A stretch of DNA of 64,000 bases from Brevibacterium sp. 239c (GTDB taxonomy: Bacteria > Actinomycetota > Actinomycetes > Actinomycetales > Brevibacteriaceae), in contig NZ_FXZH01000003.1 of NCBI RefSeq assembly GCF_900169365.1, forward strand, positions 186,001 through 250,000, read 5' to 3'. This document shows positions 34,434 to 45,957 of the stretch, piece after piece. Both the position numbers and the translations under genes were made by a program. The notes below the pieces were generated by a model. That model made no database searches. It was not told where the DNA came from and worked only from the letters and a program-made list of their open reading frames with translations. Each line of letters begins with the position of its first letter. Position 1 is the stretch's first letter.

Positions 34434-35837
34434 TCACGTCTGGGCGGATGTGATTCTCTGGGCCACCGTTTCGGCACGATCGATGCAAGCGGGGATGCCG
34501 ACGCCGAAGTAGGCCGAACCTGCCAGTTCGAGACCGGCGATGTCGGCGATGTCCGCATCGATTCTCTCCACCGTCTCGGCGTGGCCCGGCAGGTACTGGG
34601 GCAGCGCGAGTTCCCACCGGTGTGCCTCTGCTGCGATGAGCCGATCCCATCCGCGCTCGGCGATGGCCTGCCAATCCTCAAAGGCACGGGCGATGACCTC
34701 GTCGTCCTCCCACTCTTGCCAGCCTCCCGGCCCGTCACCGTATCGCCCGATGCTCATCCGGATCAGGGCTGTGCCCTCAGGAATGCGCTCGCCCAGCCAC
34801 GGCCATTTGTTCGAGACGAACGTCGAGGCCTTGATGAATGACTTCTCCGTCGGTGGGACGAGGAATCCAGATCCTTCGAGCCCCCGATCCCCAACCTCGA
34901 CGAGGGCCGGGATCAGTGCGGTCGAAGCGTAGGGCACGGATGCCAGCAATGAAGCGGATTGAGGGGCCGCCTCGGCGAGCAGATGCTTCGTCACATGTGC
35001 GGGAGTGGCCAGGACGACCGCATCGGATTCCAGGCTGTCGTCCACAGTGGCCACCGTCCATTGTCCGTTCTCGGTCTGCACGGATTTCACGTGTGTGCCG
35101 GTGTGGATCGTACCGCCGTGGGCACGGATGCGTTCTTCAAGGGCCGGGACGAGGCGGTTGATCCCTCCGATGAGAGACATGAACACAGGTTGTGGGTTCT
35201 CTCCCCGTGCAAGTGCCGCGGATTGTGCGTCACGTGCGGCGAGCAGGCTGGAAACAAGTTCGAGCACCGAGGTTCCCTCGAGTGCAGCCGGCAGCAGGGC
35301 GGGCACGGTCGATGCAAGTGACAGGTCACGGCACCGTCCGGCATACACTCCCCCGAGCAGCGGGTCGATGAGCGTATCAACGAGGTCGGCGCCGAGGCGG
35401 TCTGCCAGGAACTCTCCCAAGGAGACGTCCTGCCCGGCGATCGGAGCGGTGATGACCTCATGGGCGACCCGGTCCGTGGCGGAGGCGCCGAGGAGGTCCC
35501 TGACCTCGGCAGCATTGCCGGGCACTCCCATGACTGTGCGTTTGGGAATCGCGTGGAGTTGCCCCTTCGACAGAACTCGCGAACTGTGCACAGTCGAGGG
35601 GAATTCGGTGTCCAGACCGAGTTCAGCGACGAGGTCCTTCGTCTCCGGGCGACGGTAGAGACTGGCTTCGGCACCGGTGTCGAGTCCCACGGGCACAGTT
35701 CCACCCAGGTTCGTCGAGTGCAGACACCCACCGAGGCGCGCATCTGCTTCGAGGAGAGTGACCTGATGGTCGGGGGCAAGGCGATAGGCGGTGACAAGAC
35801 CGGAGATGCCTCCCCCGACGATCGTGATGTGACTCAT
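34434..35837 (-). CDS. cgoX: Coproporphyrinogen III oxidase, FAD-dependent (HemY type)
   Basis: CgoX oxidises coproporphyrinogen III to coproporphyrin III. The 467-residue FAD protein begins ITIVGGGISGLVTAYRLAPDHQVTLLEADARLGG, the dinucleotide-binding motif, and ends VAQRITSAQT after a typical GVGIPACIDRAETVA. The start is the ATG at 35837, four bases after the hemE stop; a longer reading overlaps hemE. HemQ next door makes the coproporphyrin reaction, rather than protoporphyrinogen oxidation, the likely physiological step. Confidence 0.93.
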   Translation of the reverse strand: MSHITIVGGGISGLVTAYRLAPDHQVTLLEADARLGGCLHSTNLGGTVPVGLDTGAEASLYRRPETKDLVAELGLDTEFPSTVHSSRVLSKGQLHAIPKRTVMGVPGNAAEVRDLLGASATDRVAHEVITAPIAGQDVSLGEFLADRLGADLVDTLIDPLLGGVYAGRCRDLSLASTVPALLPAALEGTSVLELVSSLLAARDAQSAALARGENPQPVFMSLIGGINRLVPALEERIRAHGGTIHTGTHVKSVQTENGQWTVATVDDSLESDAVVLATPAHVTKHLLAEAAPQSASLLASVPYASTALIPALVEVGDRGLEGSGFLVPPTEKSFIKASTFVSNKWPWLGERIPEGTALIRMSIGRYGDGPGGWQEWEDDEVIARAFEDWQAIAERGWDRLIAAEAHRWELALPQYLPGHAETVERIDADIADIAGLELAGSAYFGVGIPACIDRAETVAQRITSAQT

Positions 35838-35841
35838 CGGC

Positions 35842-36888
35842 TCAGCCCCGTGCGGCCAGAATCTCTGCGGAGATGCGGTGGACTTCGGCGACGATCCGTC
35901 CGGGCACTTCGGGATCGGTGTCGGGGAGGACTCCGTGACCGAGGTTGAAGACGAAACCGGCCTCATGGTCCAGGCCCTGCCGCACGATCTCTTCGATGCG
36001 CGGTGCCAGAGCTTCCCAGGGGGCAAAGAGCAGAGCCGGATCCAGGTTGCCCTGCAGGGGCTGCTCCGGCTGGACTCGTGTCGAGGCATCGGCCAGGTCG
36101 ACGCGGAAGTCGACGCCGACGGCGGTGGAGCCGGCCCGCGACATGGAGGTCAGGAGCTCCCCTGTCTGGACGCCGAAGTGGATGCTGGGCACCTCGTGAT
36201 GGCGCAACGATTCGAAGACCGCGCTGGAGTGCTCGAACACGTGGGCTTCGTAATCGCGCCGGGACAGGTATCCGGCCCATGAGTCGAAGAGCTGGAATGC
36301 GGAGGCGCCAGCGTTGAGCTGAACGTCGAGGAACGTCGATGAGATCCGAGCGAGCTTGCTCAGCAGCAGGGAGAAGGTCTCCGGCTCTGCGGCCATGAGG
36401 GACTTCGTCTTCTCATGGTTCTTGCTCGGCCCGCCTTCGATGAGGTAGCTGGCCAGCGTGAAGGGAGCACCGGCGAAGCCGATGAGCGGGGTTTCCTGGC
36501 CGAGTTCTTCGATGATCCGACCGATCGATTCCGCGATGTCGGGGATCTGGTCGGGTTCGAGCTCGGCCAGTGCTTCGATGTCGGCGCGGCTGCGGATCGG
36601 GTTCGCGATCACGGGTCCGGTACCGGGGACGATCTCGACATCGACACCGGCTGCCTGCAACGGAACCACGATGTCGGAGAAGAAGATGGCGGCGTCCACA
36701 CCGTGTCGTCGCACCGGCTGCAGAGTGATCTCTGAGACCAATTCCGGGGTTCGGCAGGCATCGAGCATCGCGGTGCCTGCACGTAGCTCGCGATATTCGG
36801 GAAGTGAACGGCCGGCCTGCCGCATGAACCAGACCGGAGTGTGCGCAATCTGCTCTCCGCGCAGGGCGGGCAACAAGGTTGAAGTCAT
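35842..36888 (-). CDS. hemE: Uroporphyrinogen decarboxylase
   Basis: HemE removes four carboxyl groups from uroporphyrinogen III to give coproporphyrinogen III. The 348-residue protein has the signature HTPVWFMRQAGRSLPEYRELR, VIFFSDI with the catalytic Asp (here AAIFFSDIVVPLQAAGVDVEI), and GFAGAPFTLASYLIEGG. It is the first gene of the haem operon. A 7-5-7 inverted repeat lies about 50 bases upstream. Confidence 0.96.
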   Translation of the reverse strand: MTSTLLPALRGEQIAHTPVWFMRQAGRSLPEYRELRAGTAMLDACRTPELVSEITLQPVRRHGVDAAIFFSDIVVPLQAAGVDVEIVPGTGPVIANPIRSRADIEALAELEPDQIPDIAESIGRIIEELGQETPLIGFAGAPFTLASYLIEGGPSKNHEKTKSLMAAEPETFSLLLSKLARISSTFLDVQLNAGASAFQLFDSWAGYLSRRDYEAHVFEHSSAVFESLRHHEVPSIHFGVQTGELLTSMSRAGSTAVGVDFRVDLADASTRVQPEQPLQGNLDPALLFAPWEALAPRIEEIVRQGLDHEAGFVFNLGHGVLPDTDPEVPGRIVAEVHRISAEILAARG

Positions 36889-36937
36889 GTCCCCATCCTC
36901 CCATCACAAGCAGATCAATGCCCACCGGGTTTCGGTT

Positions 36938-36956
36938 TCAAGACGCCGTGTCTTGA
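36938..36956. promoter_or_regulatory. Inverted repeat upstream of hemE
   Basis: TCAAGAC-GCCGT-GTCTTGA (arms of 7) lies 50 bases upstream of the hemE start, within the divergent hemE/DUF3000 gap. It is a candidate operator for the haem operon; the regulator is unknown. Confidence 0.4.
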
Positions 36957-37029
36957 TCGCAGGTGCGGGCGAAAACTCTTGGTCCCGCCACGGCGTGGAC
37001 GATTCACCTCTACCCTGGCCTGATCTATC

Positions 37030-37653
37030 GTGGCAAGTGTGGTCAACACCTCACCTCTCAATCGCATTCCGTCGGAGTTCTCCGCCGCGACCTCGGTTCT
37101 GCGCGAAGCTCGGAACACGAGCAACGTCTCGATTTCCGAAATACCTGCGCCGGCCCGTTTGGCGCCGTATTCCTATGCTCTGGGTGCCGAAGTCAGGGCC
37201 GATGAGACTTTCCTGCATGCCACCGGTGAGGCGATCGAAGAGTTGGCTACCGGCCGTATCGTGGTCCTCTATGATCCCAGCTCTCCTGAGGAGTGGGAGG
37301 GTCAGTTCCGAGTCGTTTCCTATATTCGTGCCGAACTCGAGCACGAGCTCGGCAATGAGACGATGCTCGGTCCGGTCGCCTGGACCTGGCTCGAAGAGGC
37401 CCTCGAGTCGAATGACTGTGAGGTCGTCGCCGCCGGTGGCACGACAACCCGCGTCCTCTCTGAGAGCTTCGGCACTCTTGCCGATCGGTCGTCCACGATA
37501 GACTTGGAGTTGCGCGCTTCATGGACCCCCGTGATCGCGGAGCCGGAACTGATCGGCGATCACTTCGAAGCCTGGATCGATCTGCTGTGCACAGTTGCCG
37601 GACTGCCACCGCTTCCTGAAGGAGTTTCAGCCCTGCCCGGGCGACGTCGATGA
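37030..37653 (+). CDS. DUF3000 family protein
   Basis: This 207-residue soluble protein belongs to the actinobacterial DUF3000 family (EIPAPARLAPYSYALGAEV; GRIVVLYDPSSPEEWEGQFRVVSYIRAELE; GPVAWTWLEEAL). Function is not known. It is almost always placed between hemE and the RNase D gene, as here. The start is GTG at 37030; its stop overlaps the rnd ATG as ATGA, so the two are coupled. That suggests a link to RNA processing, as inference only. Confidence 0.9.
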   Translation: MASVVNTSPLNRIPSEFSAATSVLREARNTSNVSISEIPAPARLAPYSYALGAEVRADETFLHATGEAIEELATGRIVVLYDPSSPEEWEGQFRVVSYIRAELEHELGNETMLGPVAWTWLEEALESNDCEVVAAGGTTTRVLSESFGTLADRSSTIDLELRASWTPVIAEPELIGDHFEAWIDLLCTVAGLPPLPEGVSALPGRRR

Positions 37654-38825
37654 CAACCGAACTACCGCTCTTGGCCACACCCGCTCATGGCGTTCCGCCG
37701 CTCGTCGACTCCTCAGCCGAATTCTCTAGGGCCTGCGACGAGCTCGCACATGGATCCGGCCCCATCGCCATCGATGCCGAGCGTGCATCAGGCATCAGAT
37801 ACGGTCAGCGCGCCTTCCTGGTTCAGCTGCGACGCGAGAATGCTGGCACCTTCCTCCTCGACTCCGAAGTGCTTGAGGACCTCAGCCCCCTCAACTCTGC
37901 ATTCGGTGGAGACGAATGGGTCATACACTCTGTGACTCAGGATCTGCCCTGCCTGCAAGAACGCGGGATGCGACCGGAAGTGCTCTTCGACACCGAGCTC
38001 GCTGCTCGGATGCTCGGGTGGGACAAATTCGGTCTGGCGGCCGTGGCCGAGAAGACTCTCGGTGTTCGCCTGGCCAAGGAGCATTCGGCGGCCGACTGGT
38101 CGAAGCGCCCACTGCCCCAGGAATGGCTCAATTATGCCGCCCTCGACGTCGAGGTTCTGCTGCCTATTCGCGACATTCTCCACGATGCTCTCGTCGAAGC
38201 CGATAAGTGGGAGTTCGCACGGCAGGAGTTCGAGCATCTTCTCGATTTCGAGCCCAAGCACTTCGCCGAGCCCTGGCGCCGGACTCACGGATTGACCAAG
38301 CTCAAGTCTCGCAAGGATATCGCCAAAGTGCGGGAGCTGTGGACGGCCCGTGACGAGATGGCCTCGGAAACTGACAATGCTCCCTCGCGTATCCTGCGCG
38401 ATCGGGATCTGATCGCCTTGGCTCAGTCACGGGTCCAGTCCAGCGACGACATCATGGCGACGTGGCCCAGGCTCTCGCGCGCAGACGCCGGACGACTCTT
38501 CCGGGCCTACCGCAAGGCGACTCGGCTGACGGTTGACGAGTTGCCTGGCAGAAGGGAAGCCAACGCAGTTCAGACACGGACGCCGTTCAGTCACACAGAC
38601 ATCAAGGAACGAGTGGCGGCTCTTAAATCTGCGATGGCAGAGCTGGCCGAAGAACACGCAATTCCCCACGACGTGCTGTTGCAGCCGGCCATCGTCAAGG
38701 CACTCGGCGCACAGCCGCGAGTCGACGTCGAAGAGTTCCTCTTCGAGCGTGGAGCCAGGAAGTGGCAGGTCGAGCTGAGCGCACCGGTGCTCAAAGGCAC
38801 CATCGAGACACTACCCGCAGCCTGA
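37650..38825 (+). CDS. rnd: Ribonuclease D-like 3'-5' exonuclease with HRDC domain
   Basis: This DEDDy exonuclease of 391 residues trims RNA 3' ends. Exo I is IAIDAERASGIRYG, Exo II is VIHSVTQDLPCL, and Exo III is WLNYAALDVEVLLPI. HRDC-like helices follow (around 215-300). Compared with E. coli RNase D it has an extra C-terminal portion of about 60 residues ending LKGTIETLPAA. It is coupled to the DUF3000 gene and convergent with dxs. Confidence 0.92.
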   Translation: MTTELPLLATPAHGVPPLVDSSAEFSRACDELAHGSGPIAIDAERASGIRYGQRAFLVQLRRENAGTFLLDSEVLEDLSPLNSAFGGDEWVIHSVTQDLPCLQERGMRPEVLFDTELAARMLGWDKFGLAAVAEKTLGVRLAKEHSAADWSKRPLPQEWLNYAALDVEVLLPIRDILHDALVEADKWEFARQEFEHLLDFEPKHFAEPWRRTHGLTKLKSRKDIAKVRELWTARDEMASETDNAPSRILRDRDLIALAQSRVQSSDDIMATWPRLSRADAGRLFRAYRKATRLTVDELPGRREANAVQTRTPFSHTDIKERVAALKSAMAELAEEHAIPHDVLLQPAIVKALGAQPRVDVEEFLFERGARKWQVELSAPVLKGTIETLPAA

Positions 38826-38844
38826 ACCTGCCGACCTAGGGCCC

Positions 38845-38868
38845 AGACACGCAGTCAGACTGCTCTGC
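38845..38868. repeat. 12-nt tandem echo of the dxs 3' end
   Basis: AGACACGCAGTC (38845-38856) is followed by AGACTGCTCTGC (38857-38868). The dxs stop (38855-38857) is at the junction. The copy downstream of the stop repeats the AGAC...AGTC arrangement found at other gene ends in this window. Confidence 0.5.
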
Positions 38869-40795
38869 GGGATCCCTGCTGAGCGCGGTTCCTGACATCT
38901 GCGGGCAGGATATGAACGATCTCGGAAACGATGGTGTCCACGTCAAGTCCCGCGTATTCGAGGATCTCGTCGCGAGTGCCCTGCGGCAGGAACTCATCGG
39001 GTGCTCCGAGTTCGAGGACTCCGACGCGAGAGTCGGCGGCACGCAGATCGCTACGGACCTGTGAACCGATTCCGCCGACCTTGACACCGTCTTCGATCAC
39101 CGCAACGAGACTGTGCTCAACAGCCATGTCGATGACGCTGCCCGGCACAGGCAGTACCCAACGCGGGTCGACGATCGTCGACGCGATGCCCTGGTCGGCC
39201 AACTCTTCGGCGACTTCCTGGGCTCGCCCGGCGAACGGACCGACGGAAACGATGAGCACATCCTTGGCGGTGCCTGTCGGCACCTCGCGCAGAACGTCGA
39301 CACCATCATCAAGGCGACGCAGCGCCGGAATGTCCGTTCCCACACTTCCGCGCGGGAATCGGATCACGGTGGGTGCGTCCTCGATGGCGACAGCTTCGCC
39401 CAGTTCTTCCGTCAGACGAGCGGCATCACGAGGCGCCGCGAGTTTGAGACCAGGCACGATGCGCAGCATCGCCATATCCCAGATCCCGTGATGGCTGGCA
39501 CCGTCGGGACCGGTGATTCCGGCCCGGTCGAGGACGAAAGTGACTCCCTGACCGTGCAGGGCCACGTCCATGAGCATCTGGTCGAAAGCGCGGTTGAGGA
39601 ACGTCGCGTAGATGCACACGATGGGGTGCAGTCCGCCGTAGGAAAGTCCGGCCGCGGAGGTGACTGCATGCTGTTCGGCGATGCCGACGTCGAAGACCCG
39701 CTCCGGGTACACCTCGGCGAACTTCGCAAGGCCCACGGGCAGGAGCATTGCCGCGGTGACGGCGACGATGTCATCCCGGGACTGTGCGATCTGGAGGACC
39801 TCCTGACCGAAGACCGAGGTCCATGAGGTCTGCTTCGACGGAGACGACTGACCGGTCGTAGGGTCGATGACGCCCACGGAGTGGAACTGATCGGCATCGT
39901 CGTTGATCGCTGGGTCGTAGCCCTGGCCCTTCTGGGTGATCATATGCACGATGACGGGACCGCCATCGTACTGTTTGGCCCGCTGCAGCGCCTTCTCGAC
40001 CATCGGCAGGTCATGACCGTCGACTGGCCCGAGGTACTTGATGCCGAGCTCGTCGAACATTCCGGCCTGATCCGCGGAGACCATGTCCTTGAGTCCTCGT
40101 TTGACCCCGTGGATGGCACTGTACGCGGCTCGTCCGGGTGCGCCCGACTGCCGAAGCGTCGATTTGCCCCAGGACAGGAGCTTCTCGTATCCGGTGGTGG
40201 TGCGCAGTTCGTCGAGGTGTTCTGCGAACCCGCCGACCGTCGGTGCATAGGAGCGGCCGTTGTCGTTGACGACGATGATGAGCTTGCGCGGTGGCGTCGA
40301 TTTGTCGGCGGCGATGGTGTTGAGAGCTTCCCAGGCCATGCCACCGGTCAGTGCGCCGTCACCGATGACGGCGACGACGTGGCGGTCGCTTTCGCCCTGG
40401 AGCTGATGAGCCTTGGCGATTCCGTCGGCCCAGGACAGCGATGCCGAAGCATGCGAGTTCTCGATGACATCGTGTACGCTCTCGGCCCGACTGGGGTATC
40501 CCGAGAGTCCGTCGCGCTGGCGCAGACTAGAGAAGTCCCCCATGCGACCGGTGAGGAGTTTGTGCACGTACGTCTGGTGGCCGACATCGAAGAGGATCGT
40601 GTCGTGAGGGGACTCGAACACGCGATGCAGGCCAACGGTGAGTTCGACCACGCCGAGGTTGGGCCCCAGGTGACCACCTGTGCCGGCAACCGTGGTGACC
40701 AGATAGTCCCTGATCTCCTTCGCCAGAACTTCGCACTCGGCGTCGTCGAGTTCACGCAGCTGTGATGGCGAGTTCATCGACTCGAGGAATGTCAT
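38855..40795 (-). CDS. dxs: 1-deoxy-D-xylulose-5-phosphate synthase
   Basis: Dxs condenses pyruvate and glyceraldehyde 3-phosphate with thiamine diphosphate, the first step of the MEP isoprenoid pathway. The 646-residue protein has the TPP motif [16 protein letters not shown]...[27 protein letters not shown] near the N-terminus, and the C-terminal transketolase domain. I chose the ATG at 40795 (MTFLESMNS) because GAGGT precedes it; an upstream in-frame start at 40855 is not supported. Convergent with rnd. Confidence 0.95.
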   Translation of the reverse strand: MTFLESMNSPSQLRELDDAECEVLAKEIRDYLVTTVAGTGGHLGPNLGVVELTVGLHRVFESPHDTILFDVGHQTYVHKLLTGRMGDFSSLRQRDGLSGYPSRAESVHDVIENSHASASLSWADGIAKAHQLQGESDRHVVAVIGDGALTGGMAWEALNTIAADKSTPPRKLIIVVNDNGRSYAPTVGGFAEHLDELRTTTGYEKLLSWGKSTLRQSGAPGRAAYSAIHGVKRGLKDMVSADQAGMFDELGIKYLGPVDGHDLPMVEKALQRAKQYDGGPVIVHMITQKGQGYDPAINDDADQFHSVGVIDPTTGQSSPSKQTSWTSVFGQEVLQIAQSRDDIVAVTAAMLLPVGLAKFAEVYPERVFDVGIAEQHAVTSAAGLSYGGLHPIVCIYATFLNRAFDQMLMDVALHGQGVTFVLDRAGITGPDGASHHGIWDMAMLRIVPGLKLAAPRDAARLTEELGEAVAIEDAPTVIRFPRGSVGTDIPALRRLDDGVDVLREVPTGTAKDVLIVSVGPFAGRAQEVAEELADQGIASTIVDPRWVLPVPGSVIDMAVEHSLVAVIEDGVKVGGIGSQVRSDLRAADSRVGVLELGAPDEFLPQGTRDEILEYAGLDVDTIVSEIVHILPADVRNRAQQGSRRAV

Positions 40796-40924
40796 TCGAC
40801 CTCGCTCCTGAATGCACAATAGATGGTCTGATACTGCAATTTCCGCTCGGATCATCTTAACGCTTCACGGACCAGAGTTGGTTCATCCCCGGGTTCGGCA
40901 GATGTCGAGTGTGTCTGGTTCCAC

Positions 40925-41042
40925 AGGCACCGGGGACTTTTTGTTCTCCAGGTGCCAGGGTTTCCGGGTCGGAGGCACCTGGGTTTCCGCGTCGTAGGCA
41001 TCCGGGCGTCAACTTGGCAGGCAGCAGAGGGTCTGCATTTCC
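40925..41042. repeat. Five degenerate ~23-nt tandem repeats
   Basis: Units start with AGG at 40925, 40950, 40973, 40996 and 41019 (lengths 25, 23, 23, 23, 24). The two best copies share AGG-N4-(A/T)GGGTTTCCG(G/C)GTCG. Symmetric GGTGCC/GGCACC elements occur in neighbouring units and could pair. Confidence 0.6.
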
Positions 41043-41300
41043 GATCTCAGCCGTGAGCACTCCCCCAGCACCCAAACACCATTACTTGCAATAACAGCCC
41101 CAGCAGAGGTTGTCTTAGGTGCTGATGGCGAACATTGTGCAGCTGGTGGTAGGAGTTGGCAGCAATGATGAAGATAGGCGGCGAGGGTAGAACGTGCAGC
41201 TCGCGGGAGGTTGTGACGTTTGGCGCAACGACCTGTGCAACCGGCGGAGGCCGTTGCGACCTGGCCGAATAGACACAAGCGCTGAGCACGTGCGGGTATA

Positions 41301-41335
41301 ACGAAGGCCGGTGGGATGATCCCACCGGCCTTCGT
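41301..41335 (-). terminator. Terminator after acnA
   Basis: ACGAAGGCCGGTGGGA and TCCCACCGGCCTTCGT form a perfect 16-bp stem with loop TGA, 74 bases downstream of the acnA stop. No T-run follows. Confidence 0.65.
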
Positions 41336-41340
41336 CGGTC

Positions 41341-41380
41341 AGACCTGAACTCAGTCAGACCTGTTAACAGTCAGACCGAG
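41341..41380. repeat. 16-nt tandem repeat downstream of acnA
   Basis: AGACCTGAACTCAGTC (41341-41356) is followed by AGACCTGTTAACAGTC (41357-41372) and a third start AGACCGAG. The unit closely resembles the 18-nt unit at 10243-10260 (AGACCCGAACCTCAAGTC) with two bases deleted. Confidence 0.7.
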
Positions 41381-41408
41381 TCGTCGCCACAGAGACGACG
41401 GTTTCAGA

Positions 41409-44093
<2,685 letters not shown>

Positions 44094-44186
44094 CGTGATT
44101 CTCCTGTTTCATCCGACACTCATCCAAGAAACCGGGCAAGCCCGTGAGCCGCGCACCGATTTACGCGACACAAATGTTTCCAAAAG

Positions 44187-44204
44187 TATCTTGACGTCAA
44201 GATA
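44187..44204. promoter_or_regulatory. 18-bp perfect palindrome in the acnA upstream region
   Basis: TATCTTGACGTCAAGATA is completely symmetric and lies 94 bases upstream of the acnA start, in the gap shared with the small membrane protein. TTGACG occurs on both strands within it, so it can overlap a -35 in either direction. The form resembles MarR-family operators; the regulator is not encoded beside it. Confidence 0.65.
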
Positions 44205-44368
44205 AATTCTATCTCATTTGGTCGCCCTTGACCACCTTCGGACAGTGGCCTGTCGGTGAACTGAGAATCGGGTTTTCCCCAAGTCACAGTCCGGACAACT
44301 CCCGCGCGAAGAGGTGCCGCAAGTCCCTAATCTGGAGTCATATCAGCCGCTGCGGACTAGGAGCATTC

Positions 44369-44560
44369 ATGGACCCGTTCACCCTCGGAGCCGGATTCGG
44401 ATTCGGTGCACTCCTCGTGGGCATCATCTTCGCTGTCATCTGTCGAACATTGGCCAGTGAAAAGGGTCGCTCCTCAGGATGGTGGGGCCTATGGGGCTTC
44501 CTGACCACCTTCATCGCGCTCATCGTCCTCGTTCTCCTCCCCCAGAAGTCCCGAGTCTGA
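44369..44560 (+). CDS. Small two-helix membrane protein
   Basis: This 63-residue protein has two hydrophobic segments (GFGFGALLVGIIFAVICRTLA and GLWGFLTTFIALIVLVLLP) around a short basic loop (SEKGRSSGWW). AGGAG lies 5 bases upstream of the ATG at 44369. I do not recognise a family. It is divergent from acnA and could share the 18-bp operator. Confidence 0.65.
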   Translation: MDPFTLGAGFGFGALLVGIIFAVICRTLASEKGRSSGWWGLWGFLTTFIALIVLVLLPQKSRV

Positions 44561-44637
44561 CAACCCACCCTCGCCGAGATGGGTTCAGGTCCCGATGGCG
44601 CCCCAGGTCGCCGAGGTGGGCCGACGGCCGGATACGG

Positions 44638-45951
44638 TCATCGTCTGAGGACGGTGACCGTTTCCACGTGTGCGGTGAGCGGAAACAGGTCGAAGCCGCG
44701 GAGGCCCTCGATGGTGAATCCACCATTGACCAGGACCGCGAGGTCGCGTGCCAGAGTGGCGGCGTCGCAGGAGACATAGATGATCGTCTTCGCACTCGAT
44801 TCGAGAAGTGCCCTGGTGACGGCTTTGCCAGCGCCGGAACGCGGTGGATCGAGGATGATGACGTCCGAGTTCGGAATGCTCACGCGGTCTGCCCGGGCGG
44901 CGTCGAAGGCCGCCTTGAGGCCCTTCGCGTTCACCTTCGCGTTCTCGATGGCCGACTTCGCACCCTCAACTCCGTAGAGGCGGGCACCGGTGGCGTTGGC
45001 GGCGCTGATTCCCAACAGCCCGACACCGCAGTAGAGATCCGTGATCATCCGAGTCTGCTCATCGAGCGCAGAGTTGACCTGAGCGCTCAGCAGCTCAGGC
45101 GCCTGCTCGTGGACCTGCCAGAAACCATCAGCCGCGACTCGGTAGTCACGCCCGGAGACCGTTTCGATCAGGTGGTCATCTCCTCTGACCATGCCCAGCT
45201 TCGAATGACCACCCTTGGTGCCTGCGCCCTTGCGTCCGATGCCGTTGCGCGCATCGGCGAGCACCGACCAGTGCGCAGGCAAAGCCTCGGCGAGGTCGGT
45301 GAGAGCCGAGCGCTCACAGTCTCCGCGCACAATCGCTGCTCCGCGCTCACCTGACCAGACGAACTCGAGCCGATCGGCACCCGGCAGACACAGCGAGGAC
45401 AGGGCAACCTCGGCGATGGCAGAAGTCGCCAACGGGGCCATGGACAGGGGCACGACATCATGGGAACGCGGTGCCAGCATCCCCAGCCGGCCGTCGGCGT
45501 CGACAGCGAGCTGAACTCGGGTCCGCCAGTTCAGTCCGCTGCTCTCCCCCGGCGCGGCTGCAACGTCGACGCTGCGATCGATATGTCCGATGCGGGAGAG
45601 CTGATCGTGCAGGATCTCGGCTTTGAGATCACGACTGTGGGCGAGATCGACATGGGCGTACTCCATTCCGCCGAAGAGCGGCCCTTGGCTGGCCTCGCCG
45701 GCGAGGAAATGTGAGCGCCGGTCAGCAACGCGGAATTCCGAGGCTTCGAGCACCTCGGTGACGTCGGCGCGCAGGAACTTCGCTGCCGGTCCTGCCTCGG
45801 TGCGAGCACGCACAGTCTCCCCAGGAATGGCTCCGGTGACGAAGACGACCTGTCCCTCGTGGCGAGCAATGCTGCTGCCGCCAGCGGCGGGGCTCTCGAT
45901 GTGCAGGGTCAGATCCATCGGCGGGATCTCTTCGGCTGAGGGTGCGCTCAT
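44638..45951 (-). CDS. TrmA/RumA-family RNA (uracil-5)-methyltransferase with TRAM domain
   Basis: This 437-residue protein has an N-terminal TRAM domain (MDLTLHIESPAAGGSSIARHEGQVVFVTGAIPGETVRARTE), a SAM-binding core (MITDLYCGVGLLGISAANATGARLYGVE), DPPRSGAGKAV, and the catalytic Cys in IIYVSCDAATLARDLA. The C-terminus is FDLFPLTAHVETVTVL. Members methylate U54 of tRNA or uridines of 23S rRNA; the target cannot be fixed. It starts 6 bases after the KimA-like gene stop, so they are cotranscribed. Confidence 0.88.
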   Translation of the reverse strand: MSAPSAEEIPPMDLTLHIESPAAGGSSIARHEGQVVFVTGAIPGETVRARTEAGPAAKFLRADVTEVLEASEFRVADRRSHFLAGEASQGPLFGGMEYAHVDLAHSRDLKAEILHDQLSRIGHIDRSVDVAAAPGESSGLNWRTRVQLAVDADGRLGMLAPRSHDVVPLSMAPLATSAIAEVALSSLCLPGADRLEFVWSGERGAAIVRGDCERSALTDLAEALPAHWSVLADARNGIGRKGAGTKGGHSKLGMVRGDDHLIETVSGRDYRVAADGFWQVHEQAPELLSAQVNSALDEQTRMITDLYCGVGLLGISAANATGARLYGVEGAKSAIENAKVNAKGLKAAFDAARADRVSIPNSDVIILDPPRSGAGKAVTRALLESSAKTIIYVSCDAATLARDLAVLVNGGFTIEGLRGFDLFPLTAHVETVTVLRR

Positions 45952-45957
45952 CAGTGT

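Larger units (their letters stand above)
40796..41408. other. 613-bp gap between acnA and dxs with no supported gene
   Basis: Both flanking genes run leftwards. The gap holds the dxs leader, a run of 23-nt degenerate repeats (40925-41042), the acnA terminator (41301-41335) and 16-nt repeats (41341-41380). Short open frames exist on both strands but lack coding character and ribosome binding sites. The stretch 41045-41300 shows only a 7-base inverted pair (CAGCACC/GGTGCTG). I cannot assign a non-coding RNA. Confidence 0.5.

Noticed and set aside
40860..41300. RNase P RNA, tmRNA or other known structural RNA in the acnA-dxs gap
   Set aside because: None of the conserved core sequences of these RNAs is present on either strand.
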